From: Embleya hyalina
GTDB taxonomy: Bacteria > Actinomycetota > Actinomycetes > Streptomycetales > Streptomycetaceae
Assembly (NCBI RefSeq): GCF_003967355.1
Contig: NZ_BIFH01000042.1
Location: forward strand, 1 to 64,000
DNA: 64,000 nucleotides
Direction: 5' to 3'
The notes below the pieces were generated by a model. It was given only the letters and a program-made list of their open reading frames with translations, was not told the DNA's origin and ran no database searches. The translations under genes were made by a program, and so were the position numbers. Positions 35,569 to 43,368 of the stretch are shown in pieces (positions within the stretch are counted from its first letter, which is position 1; the number at the start of each line of letters is the position of its first letter).

Positions 35569-36936
35569 TCAGGGGGACCACGGGCGTACTCCCGCGAGGC
35601 CGGGCGGGTGGGGGAGGGGGCCGATCGCGGCCTGGTACGCGGTGCCTGCCCGCAGCACCGCGGCGTCGCCGCCCGCCGCCCCGACGAACTGGACCGCGAA
35701 CGGCAGCCCTTCGGGCGAGAGACCGGCGGGCACGGTCAGCGCGGGCGCGCCGGCCAGGGTCGCGGGTCGGCACAGCCGCGGATACACCGCCGTGACCGAT
35801 TCGTATCCGCCGTTCCCGTGCCGCACGTGCGTGGCGTCGGCGGTGGCGGCCGGCACCGGCACGGTCGGCACCACGAGCACGTCGACGTGCGCCGTCGCGC
35901 GGGCCCAGGCGCGCCGCAGGTCGCCCAACCGCCCGCGCAGCGCGGCGCGTTCGGCGGCGCCCACGCGTTGCCCGAGCCGGACGGCGGCGCCGATCGGCCC
36001 GTGCGGCGGGGCCGGGCCGCGCACGCGGGTGGCGGTGTCGACGGCGATGAGGATCCGGGTCAGGTCGCCGTCGAAGCAGTCGTCGGGCACGTGCGCCTCG
36101 TGCGCGACGGCGCCCGCCGCGCACAGGATCCGCGCCGCGTCCGCGACCGCCGCCGTGACGTACGGCGCGCACCGCTCGTGGAACGGGCCTGCGGGGACCG
36201 CGATGCGCAGTCCCCGCGCGTCCGTCGCCCGCGCGTGCGCCGCCGCCGGATGGGCTCGCGGGTCGAGGACGCCCAGCAGCGCCGCGACGTCCTCGACCCG
36301 ACCGGCGAGCGGGCCGACCTCGTCGAAGGTCCTGGCCATGAGCGCCAGCCCGCGGCGGTCGATCCGCCCCCGACTCGGCCGCATCCCCACCACACCGCAC
36401 AGCGCGGCGGGGATACGCACCGATCCCACGGTGTCACTGCCCAGCGCGGCGGGCACCAGACCCGCGGCCACCGCGACCGCCGATCCCCCGCTGGACCAGC
36501 CGGGAGTGCGCGACGGGTCCCACGGATTGCGCGCCGGCGAGTCGAAGCCGAACGGATCCGGCGCGACCGTGGTGCCCACCGGCACCGCACCCGCCGCCCG
36601 CAGCGCGGCCGGCGCCGCGGCCTCCCGGCGCCCGGACCCCGCGGTGCCGAACAGTCGTTTGCAGGCGATCGGCACGCCGTGCAGCGGCCCGAGCGGCAGC
36701 CCGGCGAGCACCGCCCGCTCGGCGTCTCGCGCCGCGCGCCGGGCGCCGTCGACGTCGAGCGTGTCGAACGCCCGCAGATCCGGGTCCAGCACCCGGATCC
36801 GGTCGAGCCGGAAATCCAGCAACTCCACCGGTGACACGAGGCGTTCGCGCACCAGACGGGCCGCCTCGACCACTCCGGGACCGGCCGGGTCGGCCTGCCC
36901 GACCACCGTGGGGGTGTCGCCGACCGCCTCACGCAT
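35569..36936 (-). CDS. amidase signature family hydrolase
   Basis: This 455-residue member of the amidase signature family (Ser-cisSer-Lys triad) shows Lys93 in HGVPIACK, the Ser-rich motif GWSSGGSAVAVAAGL and nucleophile Ser172 in GSDTVGSVRIP. The usual GGSSGGS and DTGGS are altered to GWSSGGS and DTVGS, changes next to catalytic residues that may tune specificity. The ATG at 36936 overlaps the alpha/beta hydrolase stop by 8 bp. In this cluster it could cleave or transfer an amide made by the paired amidotransferases (inference). Confidence 0.88.
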   Translation of the reverse strand: MREAVGDTPTVVGQADPAGPGVVEAARLVRERLVSPVELLDFRLDRIRVLDPDLRAFDTLDVDGARRAARDAERAVLAGLPLGPLHGVPIACKRLFGTAGSGRREAAAPAALRAAGAVPVGTTVAPDPFGFDSPARNPWDPSRTPGWSSGGSAVAVAAGLVPAALGSDTVGSVRIPAALCGVVGMRPSRGRIDRRGLALMARTFDEVGPLAGRVEDVAALLGVLDPRAHPAAAHARATDARGLRIAVPAGPFHERCAPYVTAAVADAARILCAAGAVAHEAHVPDDCFDGDLTRILIAVDTATRVRGPAPPHGPIGAAVRLGQRVGAAERAALRGRLGDLRRAWARATAHVDVLVVPTVPVPAATADATHVRHGNGGYESVTAVYPRLCRPATLAGAPALTVPAGLSPEGLPFAVQFVGAAGGDAAVLRAGTAYQAAIGPLPHPPGLAGVRPWSP

Positions 36937-37894
36937 CGGCGGTTCCCCCGTCCGCCGACACCGGATCGACGACGTCCTCCTCGAACCCGAACGTGTCCGC
37001 CGGCGCGCCCGCGAGCAGGCCCACCCACCGCTCCAGCAGGGTGTGGAACCGGTCCGGGTGTTCGAGGTGCGGGAAGTGCCCGGAGTCCGGCCAGACCAGA
37101 CTGCGCGAGCGCACCGGTCCCCGGTTCGCGCTCGCCGCCAGCACACCCGCCTCCCAGCGGGCCCGCTCCCGGTCCCGGTTGAGCGCGAGCACCGGACATG
37201 CGCGTTCGACCAGGTAGCGGCTGCCCGCCGGTTCGGTGGACAGCGCCCCCTCCGACAGGTGCAGGTCCGCGAGCGTGCGCCAGATCGTCCGGACGGGAGT
37301 GCGCAGCGCCCGGCGGAACAGGTACTCGCGCAACCGCGGATGCCGCTCGGCGTCGACCGAACCCGCGACGAGTTCGGCGCCGAACGCGGCATCGCCCGCA
37401 CGCAGTCGACGCACCCACGGCTCGACCCGCAGATGGTGGCCCGCCGGCCGGCCGTACGCCGGATCGATCACCATCAGCCCCGCGATCGGCACCGGCCGCT
37501 CGACGGCCAGGATCGAGGCGACGACGGCGCCCAACGAGTGACCGACCAGGATCACCGGACCGGCCACGGCCCGCTCGCCGAGCACGAACGCCACGTCGGC
37601 GGCCGACGCGTGCGGCCGGTGGTCGTCGTTCGGCGCCGAGCCGCCGTGCCCGCGCAGATCCACGGCGAGCACCCGCCGCTCGGGCGCGAAACGCGCGACC
37701 ACCGCGTCCCAGTCGTGCGTGTCGGCGCCCCAGCCGTGCACGAGCACCAATGGGGCCTTCGCCGCGTCGGTCGGACCGGCGTCGACCAGGGCCAGTCGCC
37801 CGCCCGGCCCCTCCAGGTGGAAGCGTGCGACCCCACCTTCCGGTACATACGCCTGCTCGTCGACGCCGGCCGCGCCTCGCTGCCCGGTCACCAC
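36929..37894 (-). CDS. alpha/beta hydrolase
   Basis: This 321-residue alpha/beta-hydrolase fold protein has an oxyanion motif LVLVHGWGADTHDW, nucleophile elbow VGHSLGAVV, an acid within VLALNRDRER or earlier, and catalytic His in DSGHFPHLEHPDRF. The N-terminal 35 residues (EGGVARFHLEGPGGRLALVD) form the first strands. GTG at 37894 (followed by a second GTG) is the likely start. The family includes esterases, C-C hydrolases and haloperoxidase-like enzymes, and the substrate cannot be set from sequence. It overlaps the amidase gene by 8 bp. Confidence 0.88.
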   Translation of the reverse strand: MVTGQRGAAGVDEQAYVPEGGVARFHLEGPGGRLALVDAGPTDAAKAPLVLVHGWGADTHDWDAVVARFAPERRVLAVDLRGHGGSAPNDDHRPHASAADVAFVLGERAVAGPVILVGHSLGAVVASILAVERPVPIAGLMVIDPAYGRPAGHHLRVEPWVRRLRAGDAAFGAELVAGSVDAERHPRLREYLFRRALRTPVRTIWRTLADLHLSEGALSTEPAGSRYLVERACPVLALNRDRERARWEAGVLAASANRGPVRSRSLVWPDSGHFPHLEHPDRFHTLLERWVGLLAGAPADTFGFEEDVVDPVSADGGTADA

Positions 37895-37952
37895 GCCGAC
37901 CCCCCGTCGCGGTCGAGGGGGCGTGCGAAACCCCGGGTGTGCGCGCGGGCCC

Positions 37953-38657
37953 TCACGAGGGCTCCCGCACGGGAGCGCTCGCCCGCCAGCGGCAGCCGCG
38001 ATCGCCGTCCTCGGCGAGCAGTTCGAACTCGGGCCGGTAACCTCGGGCCGCGATGTTGGCGGAGGTCGCCGTCGTGCAGTACTCGCACGGCGACGCGAGG
38101 GTGATCGGCACGCCCCGACTGCGCGCGCGTTCGCGGTAGTCCCAGATCGAGCAGTGCGAGATCAGCAGCTCGGAGCGTTCGGGGGAGGACTCGACCACCC
38201 GGTAGCGGGAGCCGTACAACTCGGCCTGTCGGCGCACCCGCCCGATGACGTCCGCGCTGCCGCCGCCCCGATCGCGCTCGACCGCGCCGTGCACGGCCGC
38301 GTTGGCCCTGGCCCAGCCGGCCAACTCGCCGTGCCCGTAGTGGGCGACCACGAAGCGCTCCATCAGGGCCTGGGCCCGGAAGAACACCCGCTGCCACGCG
38401 CCGGGATCGACGACGTCGGCATCCGGCAGGTCCGCGAAGATCGCCGACTGCACCCCGATCCACTCGCGCAACGCCGCGCCCGCGTGTTGCTCCACCAGGT
38501 ACTTGGTCATGCCGGCCTCGGCCTCGAACAGCCGCTGCTGCCACAGCCCGACACGTTCGGCGTCGGTCATCCCCCGGTCCTCTCCCGCCGCGGCCCGGAC
38601 GGCGGTGGCCCCGGCGAGCGGTATGGGTGGGATCGCCGTCTGCTCCTTGACCGGCAC
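37953..38657 (-). CDS. L-2-amino-thiazoline-4-carboxylic acid (ATC) hydrolase-like protein
   Basis: The C-terminal half matches the ATC hydrolase domain pattern: SELLISHCSIWDYRERARSR, then SPCEYCTTATSANIAARGYR, and FELLAEDGDRGCRWRA, with conserved Cys residues. The family is named for an enzyme that opens a thiazoline to give cysteine derivatives, but most members are uncharacterised. The GTG at 38657 starts one base after the DAHP-synthase stop and gives 234 residues; the first 29 codons are strongly GC3-biased. An ATG at 38570 with GGGAGAGG upstream is a good alternative. Its role in the cluster is unknown. Confidence 0.65.
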   Translation of the reverse strand: MPVKEQTAIPPIPLAGATAVRAAAGEDRGMTDAERVGLWQQRLFEAEAGMTKYLVEQHAGAALREWIGVQSAIFADLPDADVVDPGAWQRVFFRAQALMERFVVAHYGHGELAGWARANAAVHGAVERDRGGGSADVIGRVRRQAELYGSRYRVVESSPERSELLISHCSIWDYRERARSRGVPITLASPCEYCTTATSANIAARGYRPEFELLAEDGDRGCRWRASAPVREPS

Positions 38658-38658
38658 C

Positions 38659-39714
38659 TCACACCGCCTCTGCGGTCGGCGCCCACAACGGCCGGGTCAG
38701 CGGTCGGTCCACCGCGTACAGCACCCGCTCCAGGGCCTCGACGAGTTCGGCGAACTCGGGCGCCGTCAACGCCTGGTCGGCGTCGCATCGCGCGCTCGTC
38801 GGGTCGGTGTGCACGTCCACGAGCAGTCCGTCCGCCCCGGCCGCGGCGGCGGCCAGCGCCAAGGGCCGGACCAGGTCGGCGCGTCCGCCGGAGTGGCTGG
38901 GGTCGACGATCACCGGCAGGTGACTCACCCGCTTGACCACCGGTATCGCGCTCAGGTCGAGGGTGAAGCGCGTCGACGGCTCGTAGGAGCGGATGCCCCG
39001 CTCGCACAGGATCACGTTCGGGTTGCCTTCCAGGAGCACGTACTCCGCGGCGAGCAGCCACTCCTCCACGGTCGCGGACAACCCCCGCTTGAGCAGTACG
39101 GGCAGTCCCGAACGCCCCGCCTCGCGCAGCAGCGGGTAGTTCTGCATGTTGCGCGCCCCGATCTGGAGGATGTCCGCGCTCTTGGCGACACGTTCGATCC
39201 AGGCGGGCTCCAGCACCTCGGTGACCACCGGCAGTCCGGTGCGATCGCGCTGCTCCTCCAGCAGTCGTAACCCGTGCTCCTCCAGCCCCTGGAAGCTGTA
39301 CGGCGAACTGCGCGGCTTGAAGGCGCCGCCACGCAGCACCGCCGCCCCGCCGTCGGCGACCGCCCGGGCCACGGAGTCCAGTTGCCCGGCGCTCTCCACC
39401 GCGCACGGACCCGCGGCCACGACGAATCCGGGGCCGCCGATCACCACTCCCGCTCCGACCTCGACGGTCGTGGTGGTCGGCCGGAACACCCGTGACGTCA
39501 ATCGATACTTGCCCGGTGTGACGGTGACCTCCGCGACCCCGGGCAGGCCGCGTATCCACGTACTCTGATCCGCCGAGACCTCGCGTTCGGACACCAGCAC
39601 GGCCCGTCCGCCGGCTTCGGTGCCGGGCGTGGTCGCCACACCCGCCGAGGCCAGTTCGGCGGAGATCCCGGCGGCGCGTACGGCGTCGGTCTCCCGTTCC
39701 AATACCACGATCAT
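38659..39714 (-). CDS. aroF: 3-deoxy-7-phosphoheptulonate (DAHP) synthase, AroF/Thermotoga type
   Basis: This 351-residue enzyme condenses PEP and erythrose-4-phosphate, the first shikimate step. It has an N-terminal ACT-like regulatory region (residues 1-75), then VVAAGPCAVES, RGGAFKPRSSPYSFQGL, LQIGARNMQNY, PVLLKRG, ERGIRSYEP and VIVDPSHSGG. No other shikimate gene is nearby, so it seems to boost flux for a specialised product. Codon 149 is TTA (reverse complement of TAA at 39268-39270), a mark of bldA dependence in streptomycetes. It overlaps the ATPase stop by 4 bp and has a TCAGGAGG ribosome site. Confidence 0.94.
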   Translation of the reverse strand: MIVVLERETDAVRAAGISAELASAGVATTPGTEAGGRAVLVSEREVSADQSTWIRGLPGVAEVTVTPGKYRLTSRVFRPTTTTVEVGAGVVIGGPGFVVAAGPCAVESAGQLDSVARAVADGGAAVLRGGAFKPRSSPYSFQGLEEHGLRLLEEQRDRTGLPVVTEVLEPAWIERVAKSADILQIGARNMQNYPLLREAGRSGLPVLLKRGLSATVEEWLLAAEYVLLEGNPNVILCERGIRSYEPSTRFTLDLSAIPVVKRVSHLPVIVDPSHSGGRADLVRPLALAAAAAGADGLLVDVHTDPTSARCDADQALTAPEFAELVEALERVLYAVDRPLTRPLWAPTAEAV

Positions 39715-41522
39715 CGATCCGTCCTCCTGAAGGAGAGAAAGTCCGCCGCGACCCCGGGCGGGGGCGGCGGTGGTGCCGGGGATGCGCCCGGCCCGAGATC
39801 CCGGCCGGGCAGCGCGTGCAGCAGCGTCCGGGTGTATGCGTGCTCCGGATCGGCGAACACCCGGTCGACGTCGCCCTGTTCGACCACCCGACCGTCGTGC
39901 ATGACCAGCACGCGATCGCAGACGTGGTGGACGACCCCCAGATCGTGCGAGATGAACAACAGCGCCAGGCCGTGGCTCTCCCGCAGGTCGGCCAGCAGAT
40001 CGAGCACCTGCGCCTGCACCGACACGTCCAGCGCGGACACCGGCTCGTCGCAGACCAGCACCTGCGGTTCGGTGGCCAACGCCCGTGCGATCGCCACCCG
40101 CTGGCGTTGTCCGCCGGACAGGGTCGCCGGTCTGCGACCCAGGTGATCGGCGGCCAGGCCGACCCGCAGCAGCAGGTCCACCGTGCGCTCGCGACGTGCG
40201 GCGCCGCGCCGGACGCCGACCGTGCCCAGCGCCTCGCCGAGCAACCGCCCCACGCTCCAGCGCGGATCGAACGACCCGAGCGGATCCTGGGTGATCACTT
40301 GGAGGCGGCGGCGCAGCGGACGGCGCGCACGTTCGGGCATCGTGCTCCAGGGTCGGCCGTCGAATCGCACGGTTCCGGTGTCCGGGGTCACCAGCCCCAG
40401 CAGCAGCCGGGCCGCGGTCGTCTTGCCCGACCCCGACTCGCCGACCAGTCCCACGGCTTCCCCGGGGTGGATGGTCACCGCGAACTCGCGTACCGCGTCG
40501 CGCACGCTCCCGTCCGCGTCGGTGAAGCTCCTGCCGACGGCGTGTGCCTCCACCAGGGGCGTGTCGCGGTGGGCGGGCCGGGTCCGCCGAGGGCCGGTGA
40601 CCGAGGTCGGGTCGGAACCGGGTCGGGGCGTGTGCGTGGGTTCCTCGGGGCGGGTGTCGTCCGGGCCGGGCGAGAGCCGGCGTCCACGGGTGCGCCCCGA
40701 CGGTACGGCCGCCAACAGCAGCCGGGTGTAGGGGTGTTCGGGCTGTGTCAGGACGCGCGCGGCCGGCCCCTGCTCGACGATCACGCCGTCGCGCATCACC
40801 GCCACGCGGTCGGCGACGCGCGAGACCACGGCGAGGTCGTGACTGATCAGCAGCAGGCCCATGCCGCCGGCCCGCTTGTCGGCGAGCAGGTCGAGGATCT
40901 GCGCCTGTACGGTGACGTCCAGCGCGGTGGTCGGTTCGTCGGCGATCAGCAGGGCGGGTTCGGCCGCCAACGCGGAGGCGATCAGGGCACGTTGACGCAG
41001 GCCGCCGGAGAGCTGGTGCGGATACTGGCGGACCCGTCGCGCGGGATCGGGGATGCCGGCGTCGGCGAGCAGGTCGAGCACGCGCGTGTGCACCCGACCG
41101 CGCGGAACCACCGCGTGGGTGCGCAGCGGTTCGGCCACCTCGGCGCCCACGGTGCGCAGCACGTCCAGCGACACCAGCGCGTCCTGGAGCACGAAGCCGA
41201 TCCGCCGCCCGCGCACCCCCCGCCAGGCCCGCGCGTCGAAGCGGGTCGCGTCGCGGCCGTCGACCAGCATGCGGTCGCACGAGACGTGCGCGCGGGGTCC
41301 GGCCAGCCCCACCAGGGCGCGGGCGGTCACGCTCTTCCCCGATCCCGACTCGCCCACCAGGGCCAGGCATTCGCCGGGGGCCACCGACAGGTCCACCGCG
41401 TCCACGGCGCGCACCCGGCGGCCGCCGGTGCCGAAGTCGACGCGCAGTTTGGCGATCTCGACCAGCGGGGTCCGGGCCCGCCGCCCGGTCGCGGCGGGTT
41501 CGGTGCGGGTGGGCGCGGTCAT
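39711..41522 (-). CDS. fused dual ATP-binding protein of a peptide/nickel-type ABC importer
   Basis: This 603-residue protein contains two complete ATPase domains fused head to tail, equivalent to DppD plus DppF. Domain 1 has GESGSGKSVTARAL, LSGGLRQRALIASAL and LLIADEPTTALD. Domain 2 has GESGSGKTTAARLL, LSGGQRQRVAIARAL and VLVCDEPVSALD. Oligopeptide-type tails (EHPYTRLLL and EHAYTRTLL) follow each. The linker is Pro/Arg-rich. It energises the two permeases encoded just upstream. ATG overlaps and is overlapped by its neighbours by 4 bp. Confidence 0.93.
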   Translation of the reverse strand: MTAPTRTEPAATGRRARTPLVEIAKLRVDFGTGGRRVRAVDAVDLSVAPGECLALVGESGSGKSVTARALVGLAGPRAHVSCDRMLVDGRDATRFDARAWRGVRGRRIGFVLQDALVSLDVLRTVGAEVAEPLRTHAVVPRGRVHTRVLDLLADAGIPDPARRVRQYPHQLSGGLRQRALIASALAAEPALLIADEPTTALDVTVQAQILDLLADKRAGGMGLLLISHDLAVVSRVADRVAVMRDGVIVEQGPAARVLTQPEHPYTRLLLAAVPSGRTRGRRLSPGPDDTRPEEPTHTPRPGSDPTSVTGPRRTRPAHRDTPLVEAHAVGRSFTDADGSVRDAVREFAVTIHPGEAVGLVGESGSGKTTAARLLLGLVTPDTGTVRFDGRPWSTMPERARRPLRRRLQVITQDPLGSFDPRWSVGRLLGEALGTVGVRRGAARRERTVDLLLRVGLAADHLGRRPATLSGGQRQRVAIARALATEPQVLVCDEPVSALDVSVQAQVLDLLADLRESHGLALLFISHDLGVVHHVCDRVLVMHDGRVVEQGDVDRVFADPEHAYTRTLLHALPGRDLGPGASPAPPPPPPGVAADFLSFRRTDR

Positions 41523-42382
41523 CGGGTCGCCTCCGTCCCACGTTCGCGCAGGGTCCGCCCGAGCACGGTGACCGCCATGACCACGGCGGCCACGGCGAGT
41601 CCGGGGAAGACCGTGATCCACCACGCGGTCTGTACGAAGTCCTGGCCGTCGGCGAGCATCACGCCCCATTCGGCGGCCGGCGGACGTGGCCCCATCCCCA
41701 GGTAGCTCAGCGCGGCGCCGGAGACCACGGCGGTGCCGGTGCCGATCGAGGCCAACACCAGGAGCGGGCCCACGGTGTTGGGCAGGATGTGTCGAAGCAC
41801 CAGGGCCGGGCGCGACACGCCCAGCGCCACGCCGGCCTCGACGAAGTCGGCCCGTCGCACCACGAGCGCGCGCGAGCGCACCAGTCGCGCGTAGCCGGGC
41901 ACGGAGGCGACCCCGATGGACACCAGCACATTGGTGGTTCCGGGCCCGGTGACGGTGATGACCAGGAGTGCGAGCAGCAGTTCCGGGAAGGCCGTCAGGA
42001 CGTCGGTCGCCCGCATCGACACGGCGTCCGCCGCGCGCCCGCCCAGACCCGCGACCAGGCCGATCACGGTGCCCACGACGCTGCCGATCACGGTGGCGCC
42101 GACGCCGATCTCCAGCGAGAGCCGTGCGCCGTACACCACGCGGGCGTAGACGTCGCGGCCGAGTTGATCGGTGCCGAACAGGTGCTCGGTGTCCGGTGGG
42201 CGCAGTGCCCGGGCGGGTGCGGTCGTGTCGGGGGAGTGGTCGGTCAACAGGTCGGGCCACAGGGCGGCGAGCACGGCGCAGGTCACCACCACCAGGGCCG
42301 GCACCGCGCCCGGTCGCAGCCGGGCGGCGCGGGCGGCTCGGCCCACTCTCGGATGCGCGAGCAAGGACGCCGTCGCGCTCAT
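41519..42382 (-). CDS. ABC transporter permease, DppC type
   Basis: This 287-residue integral membrane permease has the DppC N-terminal helix (PALVVVTCAVLAALWP) and the family motif HLFGTDQLGRDVYARVVYGARLSL. The EAA-type coupling segment is VEAGVALGVSRPALVLRHILPNT. About six helices are present. It pairs with the DppB-type permease. Start and stop codons overlap both neighbours by 4 bp (ATGA), so stoichiometric translation is likely. The substrate could be a peptide, an opine-like compound or a metal chelate. Confidence 0.92.
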   Translation of the reverse strand: MSATASLLAHPRVGRAARAARLRPGAVPALVVVTCAVLAALWPDLLTDHSPDTTAPARALRPPDTEHLFGTDQLGRDVYARVVYGARLSLEIGVGATVIGSVVGTVIGLVAGLGGRAADAVSMRATDVLTAFPELLLALLVITVTGPGTTNVLVSIGVASVPGYARLVRSRALVVRRADFVEAGVALGVSRPALVLRHILPNTVGPLLVLASIGTGTAVVSGAALSYLGMGPRPPAAEWGVMLADGQDFVQTAWWITVFPGLAVAAVVMAVTVLGRTLRERGTEATR

Positions 42383-43368
42383 GCGGGGGTCTCCTTCGCC
42401 ACGGTGACGGGCATCGGTGGGGTGCGGCGCGTGGCGGGCGCGGTGCGCAGGCGGGGGTCCAGGGCCGGGCAGACCAGGTCGACCAGCAGGTTGGCGCAGG
42501 TGAAGGCCGCGGCCGACAGCAGGACGATCGCCGCCACCACGGGCGTGTCCCTCGAGCCGACGGCCGCCAACAGCACCCGACCCAGACCCGGTCGCGCGAA
42601 CACCGTCTCGATCAGTACCGCGCCGCCGAGCAGGCTGCCGACGACCCACCCGGCCAGCGTGACCACCGGGATCGCGGCGTGCCGGAGCGCGTGACGGGCC
42701 AGCACCAGTGCCTCGGGGACCCCGCGGGTGCGCACGGTGAGCACGAACGGCTGGGTGAGCGCCTCGTCCAGGGATTGGCGCAGCACCTGGGCGAGGACCC
42801 CGGCCACGGGCAGCGCGAGGGTGACGGCGGGCAACACCAGCGCCGCGAAGCCCTGATCGCCCGCGACGGGGAACAGGTGCCATCGAAAGGAGAGGAAGGT
42901 GAGCGCGAGCAGTCCGACCCAGAACGAGGGCAGCGACACCACCGCCAGTTCGGCCCCGGACACCAGGCCCCGGACCAGCCGGCCGCGACCGGCCGTCGCC
43001 AGCGCGGTGACCACCGCCAGGACGCCCGCGAGCAGCACGGCCGAGAGCGCGAGCGCGCAGGTGGGCCGGACCTGGTCGGCGAGCACCGCGCTCACCGGCC
43101 GACCCAACTGGTAGGAGCGGCCCAGGTCGCCGCCGAGCAGCCGGCCCAGCCAGCGGCCGTACTGCACGATCAGCGGCTGGTCGAAGCCGTACTCCTCGGT
43201 GATCTGCCGGCGCAGGCTCGGGGTGGGGCTGACCCCGGGGCCGACGACGGCGTCCACGGGATCGCCCCCGACACGGTGCAGCGCCACGAACGTCACCGTC
43301 GCCGCGCCCCACAACACCACCACGCCGGCGAGCAGTCGGCGCGCCACGTAGCCGGCGAACGTGGGCAT
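42379..43368 (-). CDS. ABC transporter permease, DppB type
   Basis: This 329-residue permease starts with the family opening YVARRLLAGVVVLWGAATVTF and contains GDPVDAVVGPG, YGRWLGRLLGGDLGRSYQLG and the EAA segment VRTRGVPEALVLARHALRHA. Six helices are apparent. The ATG shares one base with the stop of the binding-protein gene. It has a long Arg/Pro C-terminal tail (RLRTAPATRRTPPMPVTVAK). It forms the membrane channel with the DppC-type permease. Confidence 0.92.
   Translation of the reverse strand: MPTFAGYVARRLLAGVVVLWGAATVTFVALHRVGGDPVDAVVGPGVSPTPSLRRQITEEYGFDQPLIVQYGRWLGRLLGGDLGRSYQLGRPVSAVLADQVRPTCALALSAVLLAGVLAVVTALATAGRGRLVRGLVSGAELAVVSLPSFWVGLLALTFLSFRWHLFPVAGDQGFAALVLPAVTLALPVAGVLAQVLRQSLDEALTQPFVLTVRTRGVPEALVLARHALRHAAIPVVTLAGWVVGSLLGGAVLIETVFARPGLGRVLLAAVGSRDTPVVAAIVLLSAAAFTCANLLVDLVCPALDPRLRTAPATRRTPPMPVTVAKETPA

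Noticed and set aside
32474-38104. A plus-strand open frame of 1,876 codons
   Set aside because: It runs antisense through five or more well-recognised minus-strand genes. Its translation is Gly/Arg/Val-rich with no domain; long antisense frames are expected at this GC content.
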